A DNA stretch of 64,000 nt from Pirellulales bacterium (GTDB lineage Bacteria; Planctomycetota; Planctomycetia; Pirellulales; JAEUIK01): assembly GCA_019636335.1 (NCBI GenBank), contig JAHBXR010000004.1:248001-312000 (forward strand). Direction: 5' to 3'. Position numbers and translations under genes: made by a program. Position 1 is the first letter of the stretch. Each line of letters starts with the position of its first letter. Below, piece after piece: positions 16,899-24,495 of the stretch. Below the pieces are notes generated by a model that had not been told where the DNA came from, searched no databases, and saw only the letters and a program-made list of their open reading frames with translations.

Positions 16899-18467
16899 AT
16901 GCGTAATATCTGGCAAAGCCTGGCCTGGAAGGAATGGCACGAGCACAAGTGGCGCCTGGCGGCGCTCACGGCGATTCTGTGTGGGCTAACGCTGTATGCT
17001 CTGACCGATTCCAGCAGCAATCGGGATGTCTTCGGCGGGGTGTTCGCGATGACCTTGATGGTCATCGGCCCCCTGGCCATTTTTGTCGGCGCCGGCACGG
17101 CAGCGAACGAACGGTCGCGCGGCACATTGGCATTTTTGCAGTCGCTGCCGGTTCCCTTGTGGCGTGTGGCCCTACACAAGCTGGCCTTCGGGTTGCTGAC
17201 TTTGGTTGTGCCCACCATTTGTTTGATGGTGGTGATCGCCGTTTGGACGCAGGCACTCGATGCCCTGGAAATTCCCTATCATCCACCCCTCAATTATTAT
17301 TCTTCGAGTCGCGAGAACCCCTGGTCGACCGGACATTGGATCAGCGATTGGGCGGCCGTGTTTGTCTCGCTCTCGATGAGCTTTTATCTCTGGACGATTG
17401 CGGCGGGGGCGCGCCGCAACGACGAGATTAGCGCCGGAGCGTTCGCCTTGCTCGCCATGGTGGGATGGTGGATCGTTCTGTTGTTGGTCGGATCGTTCAT
17501 CTACGGCCTGCTGGGCAACCCAGGGGTACTCCCACCAGTTTGGCGGTGGGTAACCTTGTCGGGATGCGCGACGGCGCCGGGGGGGTTCCTGCCGTCATTC
17601 GATCGTGGCGGGGGCATGTACCCTTGGGCGGCGATTCCGATTGCCGTGGTCGTGCATGTTGGGCTGGCGCTGTGGTATGTCCGTCGCTTCAACGGCGCCG
17701 TCAATCTCGAGGCTCGCTCGCCGATTGCCGCGGTGCGCGAAGGGAAGCGATTCGATTGGCTGCGTCCTCCTTTCGCGTCGGCCTGGTCGGCGATCGCCTG
17801 GAAACAGTTTCGCGAAGCGGCGCCCGTCGCCATCGCCGGCCTGGTAGGCATCCTGGCGATCTTCGCCGTGCTGTGGACGAACCTGTGGCTTGAGTGGCGA
17901 CTCCGCGCGACGGAAATCGGCAGGAATCAAAACCACATGGGGGAACTCGTCAAGTATTACGTCATGATGTATGCCGGTGTCAGCGTCTCGATCGGCATGT
18001 TTATTGCCGCGGTGGCCGGCATTGGCGTGGCGCTCAACGACACCAGCCCGAAGCTGAGCAACTTCTGGCGCTCGCGGCCGATGAACCCCGACCTTTGGTA
18101 TTGGGCGAAGTTTGGCACGGGTTTGCTCGTCTTGCTAACCACGCTCTACTTGCCGGTGCTCGTGCTGGCGGCGATGTTCCATCCCGACGGTCTTCTCGGG
18201 CTATGCGAAAGCGAGCATTTGATATTTCCAGCGCTGCAAATCGCGCTCTTCGCATCGTCGCTGGCCCTCACTTGCCTGCTGCGTCAGGCGGTCTACGCGG
18301 CCGTGCTGTCGATAGGAGTGATCTACCTGGGGGTGCTACCCACCTGGTTCATCTGGGGAACCGATCCGCCGTACCAGGCTGTGGCGGTGTCGTTGGTGAT
18401 GACCGCCGGCGTGATGACCGTCGTCGGCTGGCTGGCGATGCGCAATGACTGGGGCTGGCGCCGGTAG
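16899..18467 (+). CDS. ABC-2-like permease (522 aa)
   Basis: This polytopic membrane protein has about 12 hydrophobic segments in two similar halves. Both halves begin with a helix-WKEW/WKQF pattern (SLAWKEWHEHKWR near residue 8; AIAWKQFREAAP near 302), which suggests an internal duplication. ANERSRGTLAFLQSLPV in the first half is the usual coupling-helix region of ABC-2 exporters. It follows the ATPase by 24 bases and completes the GntR-ATPase-permease operon. The substrate is unknown; YtrA-type systems are generally linked to envelope-active compounds. GC content is slightly lower than in neighbouring genes. The REP-like palindrome begins 24 bases after the stop. Confidence 0.8.
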   Translation: MRNIWQSLAWKEWHEHKWRLAALTAILCGLTLYALTDSSSNRDVFGGVFAMTLMVIGPLAIFVGAGTAANERSRGTLAFLQSLPVPLWRVALHKLAFGLLTLVVPTICLMVVIAVWTQALDALEIPYHPPLNYYSSSRENPWSTGHWISDWAAVFVSLSMSFYLWTIAAGARRNDEISAGAFALLAMVGWWIVLLLVGSFIYGLLGNPGVLPPVWRWVTLSGCATAPGGFLPSFDRGGGMYPWAAIPIAVVVHVGLALWYVRRFNGAVNLEARSPIAAVREGKRFDWLRPPFASAWSAIAWKQFREAAPVAIAGLVGILAIFAVLWTNLWLEWRLRATEIGRNQNHMGELVKYYVMMYAGVSVSIGMFIAAVAGIGVALNDTSPKLSNFWRSRPMNPDLWYWAKFGTGLLVLLTTLYLPVLVLAAMFHPDGLLGLCESEHLIFPALQIALFASSLALTCLLRQAVYAAVLSIGVIYLGVLPTWFIWGTDPPYQAVAVSLVMTAGVMTVVGWLAMRNDWGWRR

Positions 18468-18490
18468 CCGCTGTCGAGCGCACATCATGT

Positions 18491-18556
18491 AGGTACCCCG
18501 TACCTGACACTTGTTCGACATGGCGAGCTCGCTCGATGGTCAGGTACGGGGTACCT
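18491..18556. repeat. REP-like palindromic element
   Basis: Perfect 18-base inverted arms lie at 18491-18508 and 18539-18556 around a 30-base spacer. Each arm is itself nearly palindromic (AGGTAC-ccc-GTACCT), so it can fold as one large or two small hairpins. The GGTACCTGACAC wording is that of dispersed repeats often associated with REP-associated tyrosine transposases. No such transposase gene is in the window. It lies between the permease stop and the convergent YeaQ-like gene and could end both transcripts. Confidence 0.7.
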
Positions 18557-18580
18557 GACTTCTTGCTGTGCGCAAGGCAC

Positions 18581-18967
18581 TCAATGCTCGTCTTCGCCGT
18601 GCCCCACCGTTTCGTACACGGTGCTGCGACGCGTGCGCTGCCGGGGTCGATGGGGACCTCGATAGTGGAAGTGCCCGTCGGTCCCCTCGACGAAGTAGTG
18701 TCCGGCCATCAGGCGATAGAAGAGCAACAGGAAGAAGGATCCTCCCGTCGCTACCAGAAAGCCGAGCGGACTGATGGGCATCACGCGCTGACCTTCCCAG
18801 AAGAAGGCCAGCGTGCCACAGCCGATCACGCTGCCGCCGATCCCCATGGCCAACGTCGTGATGGTGCCGCCGGGATCGCGGCCTGGCATGATCGCCTTGG
18901 CGATCAGGCCGACCAGGGTTCCATAACCGATCCACGTGAGCACGACATTGGCCCACGTTTCGGCCAT
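18581..18967 (-). CDS. GlsB/YeaQ/YmgE-like (transglycosylase-associated) membrane protein
   Basis: Residues 1-95 of this 128-residue protein match the small YeaQ/YmgE family of inner-membrane proteins. There are three or four hydrophobic segments with the family's glycine pattern (LVGLIAKAIMPGRDPGG, MGIGGSVIGCGTLAFF, GGSFFLLLFYRL). A basic, histidine-rich cytosolic tail of about 35 residues is an addition to the usual 80-residue length. The frame is open far upstream, but ATG 18967 gives the family N-terminus. Family members are general stress-linked membrane proteins of unknown biochemistry. Confidence 0.75.
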   Translation of the reverse strand: MAETWANVVLTWIGYGTLVGLIAKAIMPGRDPGGTITTLAMGIGGSVIGCGTLAFFWEGQRVMPISPLGFLVATGGSFFLLLFYRLMAGHYFVEGTDGHFHYRGPHRPRQRTRRSTVYETVGHGEDEH

Positions 18968-19045
18968 TTGGGCAATCTGATTGGGCTCCACGGGCGTGGC
19001 ATCGCGGTTGGGGCGATGTTCCTCGAGCGAACTGTTGAAAAAATG

Positions 19046-19112
19046 GCCTTCGCACCCGAGTCCCCAACGCGCCCGCGCGCGGCGAGCGCGTCGGGGACAT
19101 CGGGGCGAAGGC
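19046..19112. repeat. long hairpin in the YeaQ-lipoprotein gap
   Basis: 27-base arms at 19046-19072 and 19086-19112 match at 22 of 27 positions without gaps, around a 13-base GC loop. The inner 13 bases (GTCCCCAACGCGC / GCGCGTCGGGGAC) have one mismatch. It lies in the 293-base gap between the minus-strand lipoprotein and YeaQ-like genes. It may be a terminator for the former or a dispersed repeat. I see nothing else in that gap. Confidence 0.6.
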
Positions 19113-19260
19113 AGCCGTCCCCCCCTCGGCGCTCGGACCGTCTCGATTCGCCGTTGTCGGCCGGCGCCTGCAAGGCCAGCCAACCGTGCGAATCGCAACC
19201 CCGAGCGCTCAGCAATGAATCGATCGTCTCCGTACGTTAAGTGGCGGGAACAACGGGGTA

Positions 19261-19494
19261 TTACTGTCCCCGGCGCTGGGCGTCGGCGCGATCGGCGGCC
19301 ATGGCGGCCGCCTCGTTCGCGAGCTTGAATTCGTGGCCCGGCGGGAAGTACTGGACGTCGTCGCTCATGTAGTACGGACTGGGCAGCGTCTGGCCCCCAA
19401 TATCGACCTGGCAGCCGGTCGCTGATAGCGTCGCCAGCAGCGACACGACCAACAACACGCCCCGTCGGCCTTGGTTCGGCTTGTTCGTGGCCAT
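19261..19494 (-). CDS. small predicted lipoprotein (77 aa)
   Basis: The 77-residue protein has an N-terminal basic region, a hydrophobic core (VLLVVSLLATLSA) and lipobox LSATGC with the lipidated cysteine at about residue 28. The mature part (GGQTLPSPYYMSDDVQYFPPGHEFKLANEAA) is the kind of conserved short lipoprotein I associate with planctomycetes. Its function is unknown. An AAGGA Shine-Dalgarno lies about 8 bases before the ATG. Lipid attachment would depend on Lgt, which is encoded at 49413-50705. Confidence 0.75.
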   Translation of the reverse strand: MATNKPNQGRRGVLLVVSLLATLSATGCQVDIGGQTLPSPYYMSDDVQYFPPGHEFKLANEAAAMAADRADAQRRGQ

Positions 19495-19808
19495 CCCTGC
19501 ATTCCTTGCTCTGTGCGGGCGAATTCCATTCCTGGCGAAAGTGCCGCGCCAAACCCTACAACCGGCAGACTTGGCCCTCCGTATATCGTCTAGGGGGAGC
19601 GGGGTTCTTTGACCGGTTTCTGAAAAAGTCGGCGGACTTTGCCCAGATTCCGGCCGCCGGGATCACCGGAATGCAGGCGAAAGTTTGTTGGCACCATCGG
19701 TGAGCATCAGTATCGTGGTAAAGAGGGTCGAATACGCCTGCCGCTAGCATCTGCGGTCTGCTCGTTTCCCCTCCACTCTTCTCCCCCCTCTTCGAAGGAT
19801 CACCGCCG
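19495..19808. other. divergent intergenic region of 314 bases
   Basis: The gap lies between the divergently transcribed lipoprotein and TPR/CHAT-like genes. The right half contains a good plus-strand promoter (19688-19716). No open frame here looks protein-like, and I see no strong hairpin. Confidence 0.5.
19688..19716 (+). promoter_or_regulatory. sigma-70-like promoter of the TPR/CHAT-like gene
   Basis: TTGGCA (19688-19693), a 17-base spacer and TATCGT (19711-19716) form a well-spaced promoter. The leader would be about 85 bases, and an AAGGA Shine-Dalgarno at 19795-19799 precedes the ATG at 19809 by 9 bases. Confidence 0.55.
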
Positions 19809-22800
19809 ATGCAGTTCGACCGGCGCCTGTTCCTGCTCGGCGGTCTGCTGTTCGCCCTGTGGCCGACGGGCAACGTGTTCGCTCAAGGCGCGAGCCCGCT
19901 CATGTCGCGCGCCGTGCCCGGCCCGCTTTACTTCGGCGGCTTCAATGCCTACTACGACGGGCAGTACCGCGACGCGATGCAAATCTTTCGCAGCGAAGGC
20001 CGCGGCGCCATCAAGACGGTCGAATCGCGCTGGATCGACTCGATCTGCTACCACACGATGGCGGGCGAGGCCTGCTACCAGTTGGGACAGAACGCCGAGG
20101 CGATCAATCACTACGACTCGGCGCTGCAACTCGTCGTGCGTTTTGCCGACTGGATGTTGAAGGTTCAATTCCCGCCGCAAGTGCGTCCCGCGCCCCCCAC
20201 CGACCGCGTGCAGGTCCCCTGGGGCGCGACGACTCGACCCGCGCTGCTCGGCAACTACCCGTCGACCACCTCGATCGCGCAGGGACGCATCGACAACAAT
20301 CAGCAGTATCGCCAAGGTGGCGTCGTCAGCGCGCCGGTCCTTTTTCCGATCAACTCGATCGAGATCGTGCGCACGGCGTCGATCGCCTTGCGCCGGCGCC
20401 GTGAGATTCTCGGTCCCGTGGCCACGCAGTCGCAGATCACCAAGGACGTGCTGGCCGTGCTCGAGCGTCAGCAGGCGCAACCGAATCATTGGTCCGAGAC
20501 CCTGCAAGACGTGCAGCGCGGCATGGCCAACGCCGCGGCCGGCAGGGACGAGCAGGCCAAGACGATCCTCGAGCGGGCGATCGTCGCCTCGGGACAGTAC
20601 GACCATCCCCTGACCGGACAGGTGCTGCTCGAATTGGGACGCATCGCGCTCGACCAGGGACAATATCCGCAGGCCGCCGAATACTTTCTCGAAGCGACTT
20701 ACTCCGGGGCCCAATACAACGATCCTTCGGTGATCGACGACGCCTTCCGCTACGGTTTCCTCGTCCACCTGATGACGAATCAGCCGGGCATGTACGCTCC
20801 GCTCGAGCCGGCCGCCGCCTGGGCCCGTGTGAAGGGCTACCGCGCCTTGCAGGCCTCCCTCACCGTCTACGCCGCCGAGAATCAGGCGCATCTGCACAAT
20901 TTCAACGACGCCCTCAAGCTGGCCGGCAGTGCTCGTTCGGTGATCGGCAACCGCCAGATGAGCGCCGGACGCATCGGCGCACGGCTGAACTACGTCACCG
21001 CCCTGGCCCAAGCAGGACGGGGAGACACGAATGCGATGCAGCAGGCGCTCGCGGCCGCCACGAACTTTCAACGCTCGGGCGGTTCGACCTGGCTCTACCA
21101 GATCAGTCTCGTCGACGAGATGTTCAGCAAGGGCTCCGTCTCGAGCCGCACCTTGATGAGCTTTTATCAACTGCTGCTGCGCGAGCCGACGCAGCGCGAT
21201 TGGGCCTACGACCCGCTCGAGGCCCTCGGCGTCGTCATGACGCCCCACGAGCCATCGCTCGAAAACTGGTTCGACGTGGCGATCGATCGCCGCGAGGATC
21301 GCGCTGCCTTCGAGATCTCGGAGCTCGCACGCCGGCATCGTTTTCTGAGCACGTTGCCCCTGGGAGGGCGGCTGCTCGAGCTGCGCTGGCTGCTCGACGG
21401 ACCGCCCGAAGCGCTCGATCAGGCCGGGGGACTCGAACGGCAAGACCTGCTCGCCCGCTACCCGCGCTACGCCGACCTGGCGCGGGCCATCGGCGAGCTA
21501 CGTGCCCAGGATCGCACGGAACCTTTGATCCCGATCGATGCCGATGCGATCCGCCGCAAGACCGAGCGGGCGAACAAGCTGGCGGCGTTCACCGCCGAAC
21601 AACAGCAGATCTTGCAGGCGATCGCGTTGGGTCGTCACGCGTCGGCGATCGTCTTTCCGCCGAAGCGCACCGTCGAACAGGTGCAGGCCGGCTTGCCCGA
21701 CCGCCAGGGAATCCTCGCCTTCTTCGGCACGAAGCGCAAGCTGCACGGGCTGTTCGTCTCGAAAGACGAGTTCATGATCTGGCCCGTCGGCACCCCCGCC
21801 CAATTGCAGAAGCGCACCGTGGCGGTGCTGCGCGAACTGGGGCACGTCGACGGCAATCGCAAGCTCGACGCCACGACACTCGCGAGCAATGGCTGGCGCA
21901 AGCCGGCGCGCGAGCTGTTCGCCGGCTTGATCGAGGGTGGCAAGTCGGACTTCGCGGCCAATCTCGATGAGCTGGCGATCGTGCCGGACGGCCTGTTGTG
22001 GTACGTGCCGTTCGAGGCCTTCCCCTCGAGCAATGCCGAGGAGAGCCCCCCCATGATCTCGCGGGTGCGGATTCGCTATGCACCGACGGCCGGCCTGGCC
22101 GTGCCCGACGGTCGCGGCCGACGCCAGTTGCAGCACGCCGCCGTGGTGCTGGGACGACTCTTCCCCCGCGACGCCGATGCCGTCGCCAACGAGGCCTTTG
22201 AAGAACTGAGTCAGATCGTGCCGGGCTGCGTGGCGCTGCCGGTGTCGTCGCCGGCGGCGGGCAATGTCTCGGCGCAGTCGCTCGACGCCGCGATCGTCTT
22301 TCAAGACCTGGCGAACACGGGCAGCCCCTACGATTGGTCTCCCTTGCCCCTCAACGGCGGTTCGCACGCGAGCTCGCTGGCCGACTGGGTGTCGCTGGGC
22401 GCCGCGGGTCCGCAGGTCATCATGCTGCCGGGCTTCCACACGCCGGCCGAAAACGCCCTCAAGGGGGCCGGCAACGCCAATGGCGACGATCTCTTCCTGC
22501 CGCTCTGTGGCCTCATGGCGTCGGGCGCGCGGACCATCTTGATCAGCCGCTGGCGCACGGCAGGACAATCGGGTTACGACCTGGTGCGAGAATTCACGCG
22601 CGAGCTTCCCTTCAGCTCGGCGGCCAGCGCCTGGCAGCGCTCCGTCGAATTCGTCACGAGCGCCGACTTGAATCCGACCGCCGAACCACGCGTCGACGCC
22701 AAGCCCGACGCACCAGTCACCAGTGCCGAACACCCGTTCTTCTGGGGCGGTTATATGCTCGTCGACTCGGGCGAAGGTGTACCGTCCGACGAAGAGGACG

Positions 22801-22832
22801 ACGATCCCGTGGCCGAGGTGCTGGTGCAGTAG
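19809..22832 (+). CDS. exported TPR protein with degenerate CHAT-like domain
   Basis: The N-terminus DRRLFLLGGLLFALW resembles a Tat or Sec signal, with cleavage near NVFAQG. Residues 40-480 are helical TPR-like repeats (ALQLVVRFADW, ILERAIVASGQYDHPLTGQVLLELG, YPQAAEYFLEA). The C-terminal 370 residues follow the CHAT peptidase fold: LAIVPDGLLWYVPFEAF (about 722-738), IRYAPTAGLAV, VIMLPGFHTPAENAL (about 869-883) and GLMASGARTILISRWRTAG. In active CHAT proteases the segment aligned with LPGFHT reads SACxT and an upstream HxxxHG supplies the histidine. Neither is evident, so this looks like a pseudoenzyme. The acidic C-terminus ends in DEEDDD. Length is 1007 residues. Confidence 0.7.
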   Translation: MQFDRRLFLLGGLLFALWPTGNVFAQGASPLMSRAVPGPLYFGGFNAYYDGQYRDAMQIFRSEGRGAIKTVESRWIDSICYHTMAGEACYQLGQNAEAINHYDSALQLVVRFADWMLKVQFPPQVRPAPPTDRVQVPWGATTRPALLGNYPSTTSIAQGRIDNNQQYRQGGVVSAPVLFPINSIEIVRTASIALRRRREILGPVATQSQITKDVLAVLERQQAQPNHWSETLQDVQRGMANAAAGRDEQAKTILERAIVASGQYDHPLTGQVLLELGRIALDQGQYPQAAEYFLEATYSGAQYNDPSVIDDAFRYGFLVHLMTNQPGMYAPLEPAAAWARVKGYRALQASLTVYAAENQAHLHNFNDALKLAGSARSVIGNRQMSAGRIGARLNYVTALAQAGRGDTNAMQQALAAATNFQRSGGSTWLYQISLVDEMFSKGSVSSRTLMSFYQLLLREPTQRDWAYDPLEALGVVMTPHEPSLENWFDVAIDRREDRAAFEISELARRHRFLSTLPLGGRLLELRWLLDGPPEALDQAGGLERQDLLARYPRYADLARAIGELRAQDRTEPLIPIDADAIRRKTERANKLAAFTAEQQQILQAIALGRHASAIVFPPKRTVEQVQAGLPDRQGILAFFGTKRKLHGLFVSKDEFMIWPVGTPAQLQKRTVAVLRELGHVDGNRKLDATTLASNGWRKPARELFAGLIEGGKSDFAANLDELAIVPDGLLWYVPFEAFPSSNAEESPPMISRVRIRYAPTAGLAVPDGRGRRQLQHAAVVLGRLFPRDADAVANEAFEELSQIVPGCVALPVSSPAAGNVSAQSLDAAIVFQDLANTGSPYDWSPLPLNGGSHASSLADWVSLGAAGPQVIMLPGFHTPAENALKGAGNANGDDLFLPLCGLMASGARTILISRWRTAGQSGYDLVREFTRELPFSSAASAWQRSVEFVTSADLNPTAEPRVDAKPDAPVTSAEHPFFWGGYMLVDSGEGVPSDEEDDDPVAEVLVQ

Positions 22833-22871
22833 CCTCCAGTGCCCCACACCCGCGATGGCTCATTCGCCGCG

Positions 22872-24353
22872 TTACGAAACGCCGTGGATGACGACCATCT
22901 TCATCTCGGTCATTTCCTGCACGGCGTAGCGGGGACCTTCCTTGCCCATGCCGCTGTCCTTGAGCCCCCCGTACGGCATCAAGTCGGCGCGCCACTGCGG
23001 CCCCCAGTTGACGTGGATATTGCCGCTGTCGACATGCTTGGCGAACTTGAGCGCCCAGTTCAGGTTCTCGGTGAAAATCGCCGCGCTGAGGCCATAGCGG
23101 GTATCGTTGGCCACGGCGATCGCCTCATCGATTGAACGGGCCTTTTGCACGGCGACGGCAGGACCAAAGAGTTCATCGCAACTGATCTTCATGTCGGGAT
23201 TCACATCGGCCACGACCGCCGGCTCGACCAGCGTGCCGCGGCGCTGCCCGCCGGTCAACAACCTGGCGCCGCTCGAAACGGCTTCGTCGATCCATTGCAC
23301 GACCCGCACGGCATCGCTTTCGCGAATCATCGGCCCCATCTTCGTGGCCGTGTCGAGCTGATTGCCCGTCTTGAGCGCTTGGACGCGCGGCGTGAGGCGC
23401 TCGAGAAACTCGCTGTAGACCGGTTCCATCACCACGATGCGCTGCGCGCTGATGCAGACCTGACCGGCGTTCGAAAAACCGGTCGCGACGGTGGCCTCGG
23501 CTACCTTGTCGAGGTTGGCGTCGGGCATGACGATCAACGGGCTGTTCGAGCCCAGCTCCATCGTCACCTTCTTGAGCCCCGCCACGCGGCAGATGTGCTC
23601 GCCGATCTCGCGGCTGCCGGTGAAGCTGATCTTGCGCACGCGAGGGTCGGTGCAGAGCGTATTGCCCACGTCGCCGCCCGAGCCCGTGACGCAGGCGATG
23701 GCCTCGGGGGGCAGCCCCGCCTCGAGCAGAATCTTGACCAGCTTGAGCGACGAGAGGGGCGTATCGCTGGCCGGCTTGATGATGACGCTATTGCCGGCGG
23801 CCAGGGCCGGCCCCACCTTGTGGCAGACGAGGTTCAACGGAAAGTTGAAGGGCGTGATCGCCGCCACGACTCCGCAGGGAACGCGCAGCGTGAATCCGAA
23901 GCGATCGGCCCCCCCCGGCGCGCCGTCGAGCGGCAGCACCTCGCCGGTGATGCGTTTGGCCTCTTCGGCCGAGAGCTCGATGGTCTCCTTGGAGCGCGAA
24001 GCCTCGAACACGCCCTCGCCCAGGATCTTTCCTTCTTCGCTCGAAATGGTGCGGCCCAGGTCTTCGAGCTGTGCCTGCATCAATTCGGACGCGCGATGCA
24101 GAATCTTGTAGCGCTCGTGCCCCGGCATGCGGCGCATGATCTCGGCGCCGCGCACCGCTCCGGCGACGGCTCGCTCGACGTCGGCCTGCGAGGCCTTCGG
24201 CACGGTGTCGATCACCGAGCCATCGAAGGGATTTCGGACCTCGATCTTTTCCGGCCGATCGACCCATTGGCCGTCGAGGAACATCTGCATGGCAAACCTC
24301 GCTGCTGCAATTCCGCCGGTCGAAGGTGCCGGGGAAGTGGATTCCGGTGACAA
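22872..24353 (-). CDS. NAD(P)-dependent aldehyde dehydrogenase
   Basis: The 493-residue enzyme belongs to the ALDH superfamily, oxidising aldehydes to acids with NAD(P). Catalytic C300 is in SNAGQVCIS, the general-base E266 in TMELGSNSP, and the oxyanion asparagine in ITPFNFPLN. FTGSREIG (244-251) is the dinucleotide turn. It resembles the lactaldehyde/glyceraldehyde-3-phosphate (GapN-like) and phosphonoacetaldehyde group more than betaine or acyl-CoA dehydrogenases, but the substrate cannot be fixed. The annotated start is 24353; internal ATGs at 24290 or 24284 (MQMFLDGQWV) fit the family N-terminus equally well. No functional partner is adjacent. Confidence 0.88.
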   Translation of the reverse strand: MSPESTSPAPSTGGIAAARFAMQMFLDGQWVDRPEKIEVRNPFDGSVIDTVPKASQADVERAVAGAVRGAEIMRRMPGHERYKILHRASELMQAQLEDLGRTISSEEGKILGEGVFEASRSKETIELSAEEAKRITGEVLPLDGAPGGADRFGFTLRVPCGVVAAITPFNFPLNLVCHKVGPALAAGNSVIIKPASDTPLSSLKLVKILLEAGLPPEAIACVTGSGGDVGNTLCTDPRVRKISFTGSREIGEHICRVAGLKKVTMELGSNSPLIVMPDANLDKVAEATVATGFSNAGQVCISAQRIVVMEPVYSEFLERLTPRVQALKTGNQLDTATKMGPMIRESDAVRVVQWIDEAVSSGARLLTGGQRRGTLVEPAVVADVNPDMKISCDELFGPAVAVQKARSIDEAIAVANDTRYGLSAAIFTENLNWALKFAKHVDSGNIHVNWGPQWRADLMPYGGLKDSGMGKEGPRYAVQEMTEMKMVVIHGVS

Positions 24354-24495
24354 AGAGTGCGCCCCACGCGCAGCCTACAGTTAAGGGCCCACCAGCCCGG
24401 CGGTCAACTGGCTAGCGGGCCGAAGATGCTCGACGGGCGCGGCAGCCCCGCCAAGAGGCCCACGGAATCCAACGCCTGGCAGCTTCGTCCCGGCC

